NCBI GenBank assembly: GCA_003557965.1
Contig: PWND01000191.1
Location: 1-6,750 of the forward strand
From: Bacteroidales bacterium
GTDB lineage: Bacteria; Bacteroidota; Bacteroidia; Bacteroidales; UBA7960
Length of the DNA: 6,750 bases
Direction: 5' to 3'
In this document: positions 3,899 to 6,750 of the stretch, one piece after another
Numbering within the stretch: the first letter of the stretch is position 1
How the letters are laid out: every line of letters starts with the position of its first letter
The notes under the pieces: generated by a model
Told to the model about the DNA's origin: nothing
The model's database searches: none
Seen by the model: only the letters and a program-made list of their open reading frames with translations
Position numbers and translations under genes: made by a program

Positions 3899-5695
3899 AA
3901 AGTATTCTTTAAGAGTTTTTGCTTTTGATTTTCCTACTAACGCTGATAATTCATCAGTGTCTGCATTTTTTATGCCTTGTACCGACTTAAATTTTTGCAA
4001 TAGTAATTGAGCTGTTTTTGGCCCAATACCTTTTATTTCGCTTAAAACAGATTGAAGCCCTGTTTTTATGCGCCTTTTATTATGATGCTTGTTGCTGAAG
4101 CGATGGGCCTCATCTCGTAAATGCTGTATCACTTTTAATGTTTCAGAACGTTTGTCAAGATATAATGGAATGCTGTCGCCTTTCATATATATCTCTTCAA
4201 GCTTTTTGGCAATTCCTATTACGGGGAATTTGTTTTCTAAGCCCAGCTTTTTTAACGACTTTAATGCTGAATTCAGCTGGCCTTTGCCGCCATCAATAAC
4301 TAAAAGGTCAGGGAGCCTTTCTTTTTGTTCGGCAATACTTTTATATCGCCTGAAAACAACCTCTTCTATTGAAGCATAATCATCGGGCTTATTAACAGAA
4401 GTAATATTGTAAATCCTGTAATTCTTTTTATCAGGTTTTGCTTTGCTGAAAACAACTACAGAAGCTACAGGGAGTTCTCCCTGGGTGTTGCTTATGTCAA
4501 TGCCTTCTATGCGCTCTGGCAAAATTTCAAGGTTTAAGTCTTTTTGGATCTTTTCAAGTAATCTTTTTGTATGGCGCTCAGGGTCAACCAACTCTCTTTG
4601 GCGTGACTTTTCCAGCTTATAGTATTTTGCATTTCGCTCTGAAAGCTGAAGAACCAGCTTTTTGTCACCCCGTTGAGGTACAGTGAATTTTGTGCCCGGA
4701 AAGCTTATGTCAATTTTAAATGGCACAATAGCCAAAGGTGCATTGTCAGTAAATCTTTGCCTGAGCTCAGTTATAGCTATCTTTATAAGTTCCTTGTCGC
4801 TCTCATCAAGCTGTTTTTTCATCTCCAGCGTGTGCGACTGTACTACAGCTCCGTTTATTACCTTTAAAAAATTTACATAGCCGTAATCATCGTCACTGAT
4901 GATTGAATATACATCGGCATTCTTTATGGAGGGGCTTACTACTGTTGACTTTGCCTGAAACTTTTCTAACAGCTCAATTTTCTCTTTTACAATATTAGCT
5001 TTCTCGTACTCTAATTCTTTTGCGTACTCCTTCATTAAAGCCTTTAACTGATTCATTACTATTGTAAGGTTGCCTTTTAAAATATTCCGGATTTTTTCTA
5101 TGGTATTGTTGTAGTCTTCCGGTGATTGCAAGCCTTCGCAAGGGCCTTTGCAGTTATTGATATGATATTCCAGGCAGACCTTGTATTTGCCGCTTTTTAT
5201 TTTTTCAGGACTTAAGTTTAACCGGCAAGTCCTGTATTGAAACAACTGCCTTATTAACTCCAGTAAAGTGTTCATCATTCTCACAGATGCATAAGGCCCA
5301 TAATATTTACTGCCGTCTTTTATGAGGTTTCGCGTACTGAATATTCTTGGAAATGGTTCATTTTTTATGCATATCCAGGGAAAAGTCTTGTCATCTTTTA
5401 ACAACACATTATAGCGTGGCCGATACTTTTTTATAAGGTTATTTTCTAATAATAAAGCATCTACTTCCGTATCAACAACTATATGCCTGATGTTGTGAAT
5501 CCTTTTTACCATAACCTTAACTTTCCCGCTATCATAACGCTCTCTGTTAAAGTATGATGAAACACGGTTTTTTAAATTTTTTGCCTTACCTACATAAATT
5601 ACTTTCTCATTTTTGTCGTAAAATTGATATACGCCGGGCTTAGACGGGAGAGTCTTTATAATTTGCAATGATATGTTTTTAGGATTTTCAGGCAT
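3866..5695 (-). CDS. uvrC: Excinuclease ABC subunit C (UvrC)
   Basis: UvrC is the dual-incision nuclease of bacterial nucleotide excision repair. After UvrA/UvrB find damage, it cuts on both sides of the lesion. At 609 residues it matches E. coli UvrC (610) and looks complete. The GIY-YIG nuclease (about 17-96) performs the 3' cut, with 'GVYQFYD', 'IYVGKAKNLKNRV' (Tyr34, Arg44) and probable metal ligand Glu84 in 'LLLENNLIK'. Cys157, Cys174, Cys182 and Cys186 match the four-cysteine cluster reported to hold an Fe-S centre in E. coli UvrC. A UVR motif (about 215-250, 'YEKANIVKEKIELL') binds UvrB. The RNase H-like endonuclease for the 5' cut has Asp400 ('GIDISN'), Asp468 ('VIDGGKGQ') and His531 ('DEAHRF'). 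Helix-hairpin-helix motifs ('IKGIGPKTAQLLL') occupy about 550-600. The last 33 bp overlap the convergent phosphofructokinase gene. The start at 5695 gives the normal N-terminus. Confidence 0.98.
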   Translation of the reverse strand: MPENPKNISLQIIKTLPSKPGVYQFYDKNEKVIYVGKAKNLKNRVSSYFNRERYDSGKVKVMVKRIHNIRHIVVDTEVDALLLENNLIKKYRPRYNVLLKDDKTFPWICIKNEPFPRIFSTRNLIKDGSKYYGPYASVRMMNTLLELIRQLFQYRTCRLNLSPEKIKSGKYKVCLEYHINNCKGPCEGLQSPEDYNNTIEKIRNILKGNLTIVMNQLKALMKEYAKELEYEKANIVKEKIELLEKFQAKSTVVSPSIKNADVYSIISDDDYGYVNFLKVINGAVVQSHTLEMKKQLDESDKELIKIAITELRQRFTDNAPLAIVPFKIDISFPGTKFTVPQRGDKKLVLQLSERNAKYYKLEKSRQRELVDPERHTKRLLEKIQKDLNLEILPERIEGIDISNTQGELPVASVVVFSKAKPDKKNYRIYNITSVNKPDDYASIEEVVFRRYKSIAEQKERLPDLLVIDGGKGQLNSALKSLKKLGLENKFPVIGIAKKLEEIYMKGDSIPLYLDKRSETLKVIQHLRDEAHRFSNKHHNKRRIKTGLQSVLSEIKGIGPKTAQLLLQKFKSVQGIKNADTDELSALVGKSKAKTLKEYFLNEKQGFINE

Positions 5696-5740
5696 ATATT
5701 ATGCTTGTTGTTGTCAAAAATTTAATTTTCTAATTTAGTA

Positions 5741-5748
5741 CAAAGGTA
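5741..5748 (-). promoter_or_regulatory. Candidate -7 box for uvrC, inside a small palindrome
   Basis: On the minus strand this reads TACCTTTG, a perfect match to the Bacteroidetes TAnnTTTG box, placed 45 bp before the uvrC start codon in the 100-bp gap after the sugar-transferase-like gene. No good TTTG -33 box lies at the usual distance, so the promoter is uncertain. The box is embedded in AGTAC-AAAG-GTACT (5737-5750), an exact 5-bp inverted repeat that could be a repressor site or chance. Confidence 0.4.
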
Positions 5749-5795
5749 CTGCAGTTGCACTTATCGCCGGTTTGATTTGAAAATTGTTGAATATT

Positions 5796-6750
5796 TTATC
5801 TTCCAAGCATTTTGAAGCCCTTGATTAATATACTGATATCATTTTCGAGCTTATATTCACGGGCATATAATGTGTTTAAGTTTGTAAGGGTTTGCAAACC
5901 AAACTCTTTTCCCTTAAATGCATCAGCAGGATTTAAAACAGACTTTTTCAAATCAGGGAGGCGCTTATTGTCAGGGGAATTATGGTATCCTACCCATGTT
6001 TTTTTTCTAAACAGAACAGAAAAAATATTTTTGACAAAACCCAATGGTTCTTTTACAAGGAAAACGGAAATAGGAAAAGTAGCCAATAAGCCAAATGAAA
6101 CAACAAGGTCGAAAAGTTTTTTTATCCTGATATTTGATGGCTTATTTATGGAGTTAACATCTACCATAAACATATCTTCAAAACGGTCAATGCTGTTGCT
6201 GCCTATAATATAAAGGCTTTCGGGAGGCGCAATTTTAAAGCTAACAGGCAAGTCCGACAATTCTGCCATTTTATTGATTATTTTTTGAGATGGTATTTCT
6301 CCTCCGCAAAAAATTATCTCATCAATTTTATATATTTCAGTAAGTCCTTTTAAATTCGAATAACTGCCTATATGTTTGTTTGGGTCAAATTTTGAATTAT
6401 CAGTACAAACCAAACCAATAAATGACGGGTTGGAGTGTGTCCTTATTAGCGTTGCAATTCTTTCCGGCTCATTATCGTTGCCGGCAATAATAATTCTTTT
6501 GCTTTTATGAGCACCAACGCCCAGGTCTTTAAATTTAAAAATATGAAAAATGCTTCTTGTGCCGATCATTGAAATTAATGACCACAAGCCGCCTAAAAGT
6601 ATAAGTGCTCTTGAAAACCTTAATGAAATAGGGAGTAAAGCGTAAATTACCAGGATTATTATTGTGCCTATTCCTATTCCCCTGACGATTCTGAATAACT
6701 TTACAGGCTTGTCGTATCCGCCGCTAAGCCAAATCGAAAACAACCATATA
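5796..6750 (-). CDS. Membrane sugar-transferase-like protein with degenerate C-terminal transferase domain (5' end outside window)
   Basis: This is probably a component of surface polysaccharide or glycoconjugate assembly at the inner membrane. The frame is open to the window edge, so the N-terminus is missing; a TTG at 6743 reads as an internal Leu. Of the 317 visible residues, numbered here from that Leu, about 22-39 and 45-60 are hydrophobic and follow 'SGGYDKPVKLFR', as in undecaprenyl-phosphate hexose-1-phosphate transferases. A Rossmann-like domain (about 82-190) starts 'KRIIIAGND' and resembles the CoA-binding/nucleotide-sugar domain of those proteins. Next come 'IRIKKLFDLVVSFG' and a third hydrophobic stretch (about 212-230), the usual entry to the bacterial sugar transferase domain. 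The remaining 85 residues lack its usual catalytic signatures (the Gln-Arg-x-Gly and Lys-Phe-Arg-Ser/Thr-Met blocks) but keep 'KKTWVGY' and 'LNTLYAREYKLENDISIL'. It may be an inactive or rewired homologue, possibly fused upstream to a glycosyltransferase that cannot be seen here. Confidence 0.72.
   Translation of the reverse strand, partial: IWLFSIWLSGGYDKPVKLFRIVRGIGIGTIIILVIYALLPISLRFSRALILLGGLWSLISMIGTRSIFHIFKFKDLGVGAHKSKRIIIAGNDNEPERIATLIRTHSNPSFIGLVCTDNSKFDPNKHIGSYSNLKGLTEIYKIDEIIFCGGEIPSQKIINKMAELSDLPVSFKIAPPESLYIIGSNSIDRFEDMFMVDVNSINKPSNIRIKKLFDLVVSFGLLATFPISVFLVKEPLGFVKNIFSVLFRKKTWVGYHNSPDNKRLPDLKKSVLNPADAFKGKEFGLQTLTNLNTLYAREYKLENDISILIKGFKMLGR

Noticed and set aside
5812..6213. 133-codon plus-strand open frame opposite the sugar-transferase-like gene
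   Set aside because: The minus-strand frame has clear membrane, Rossmann and transferase-like features continuous to the window edge. The plus-strand frame is low-complexity and unrelated to any family I recognise.
6741..6743. TTG at 6743 as the start of the sugar-transferase-like gene
   Set aside because: The frame continues upstream to the window edge and the residues around this codon form part of a hydrophobic segment, so it is an internal leucine.

Overview
The window looks like an AT-rich chromosomal segment of a Bacteroidetes (Bacteroidota) bacterium. The grounds are a TPR-type sensor kinase typical of that phylum, promoters of the form TTTG-N19..21-TAnnTTTG, weak or absent Shine-Dalgarno sites, and an intergenic spacer full of short CACAGAG / CACGGAT / CGCAAAGG-type repeats that I recall from environmental Bacteroidetes genomes. 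No species can be named from the sequence alone.

Layout. Positions 1-1418 (+) hold the 3' part of a TPR sensor histidine kinase of the HisKA_3 (NarX/DesK-like) class. Fifteen bases later, 1434-2072 (+) encodes its probable partner, a NarL/FixJ-type response regulator. Together they form a two-component operon whose promoter lies outside the window. Positions 2073-2707 contain no credible gene. They hold a mosaic of short phased repeats (about 2120-2555), including a 100-bp imperfect palindrome, followed by a Bacteroidetes-style promoter. That promoter drives a 396-residue phosphofructokinase (2708-3898, +) whose phosphoryl-donor motifs, GGDD and PKTMDND, point to pyrophosphate rather than ATP. 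Converging on it, and overlapping its 3' end by 33 bp, is a complete uvrC on the minus strand (3866-5695). Upstream of uvrC, also on the minus strand, is the 3' part of a membrane sugar-transferase-like protein (5796-6750 and beyond). It has a TM region, a Rossmann-like domain and a degenerate bacterial sugar transferase tail.

Function. The kinase and regulator form one signalling unit with an unknown signal. The phosphofructokinase belongs to central carbon metabolism, uvrC to nucleotide excision repair, and the last gene probably to surface polysaccharide or glycoconjugate synthesis. Nothing ties these three together beyond proximity. I see no mobile-element gene, CRISPR array, tRNA, rRNA or defence system. 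The part least explained by known genes is the repeat mosaic at 2120-2555.
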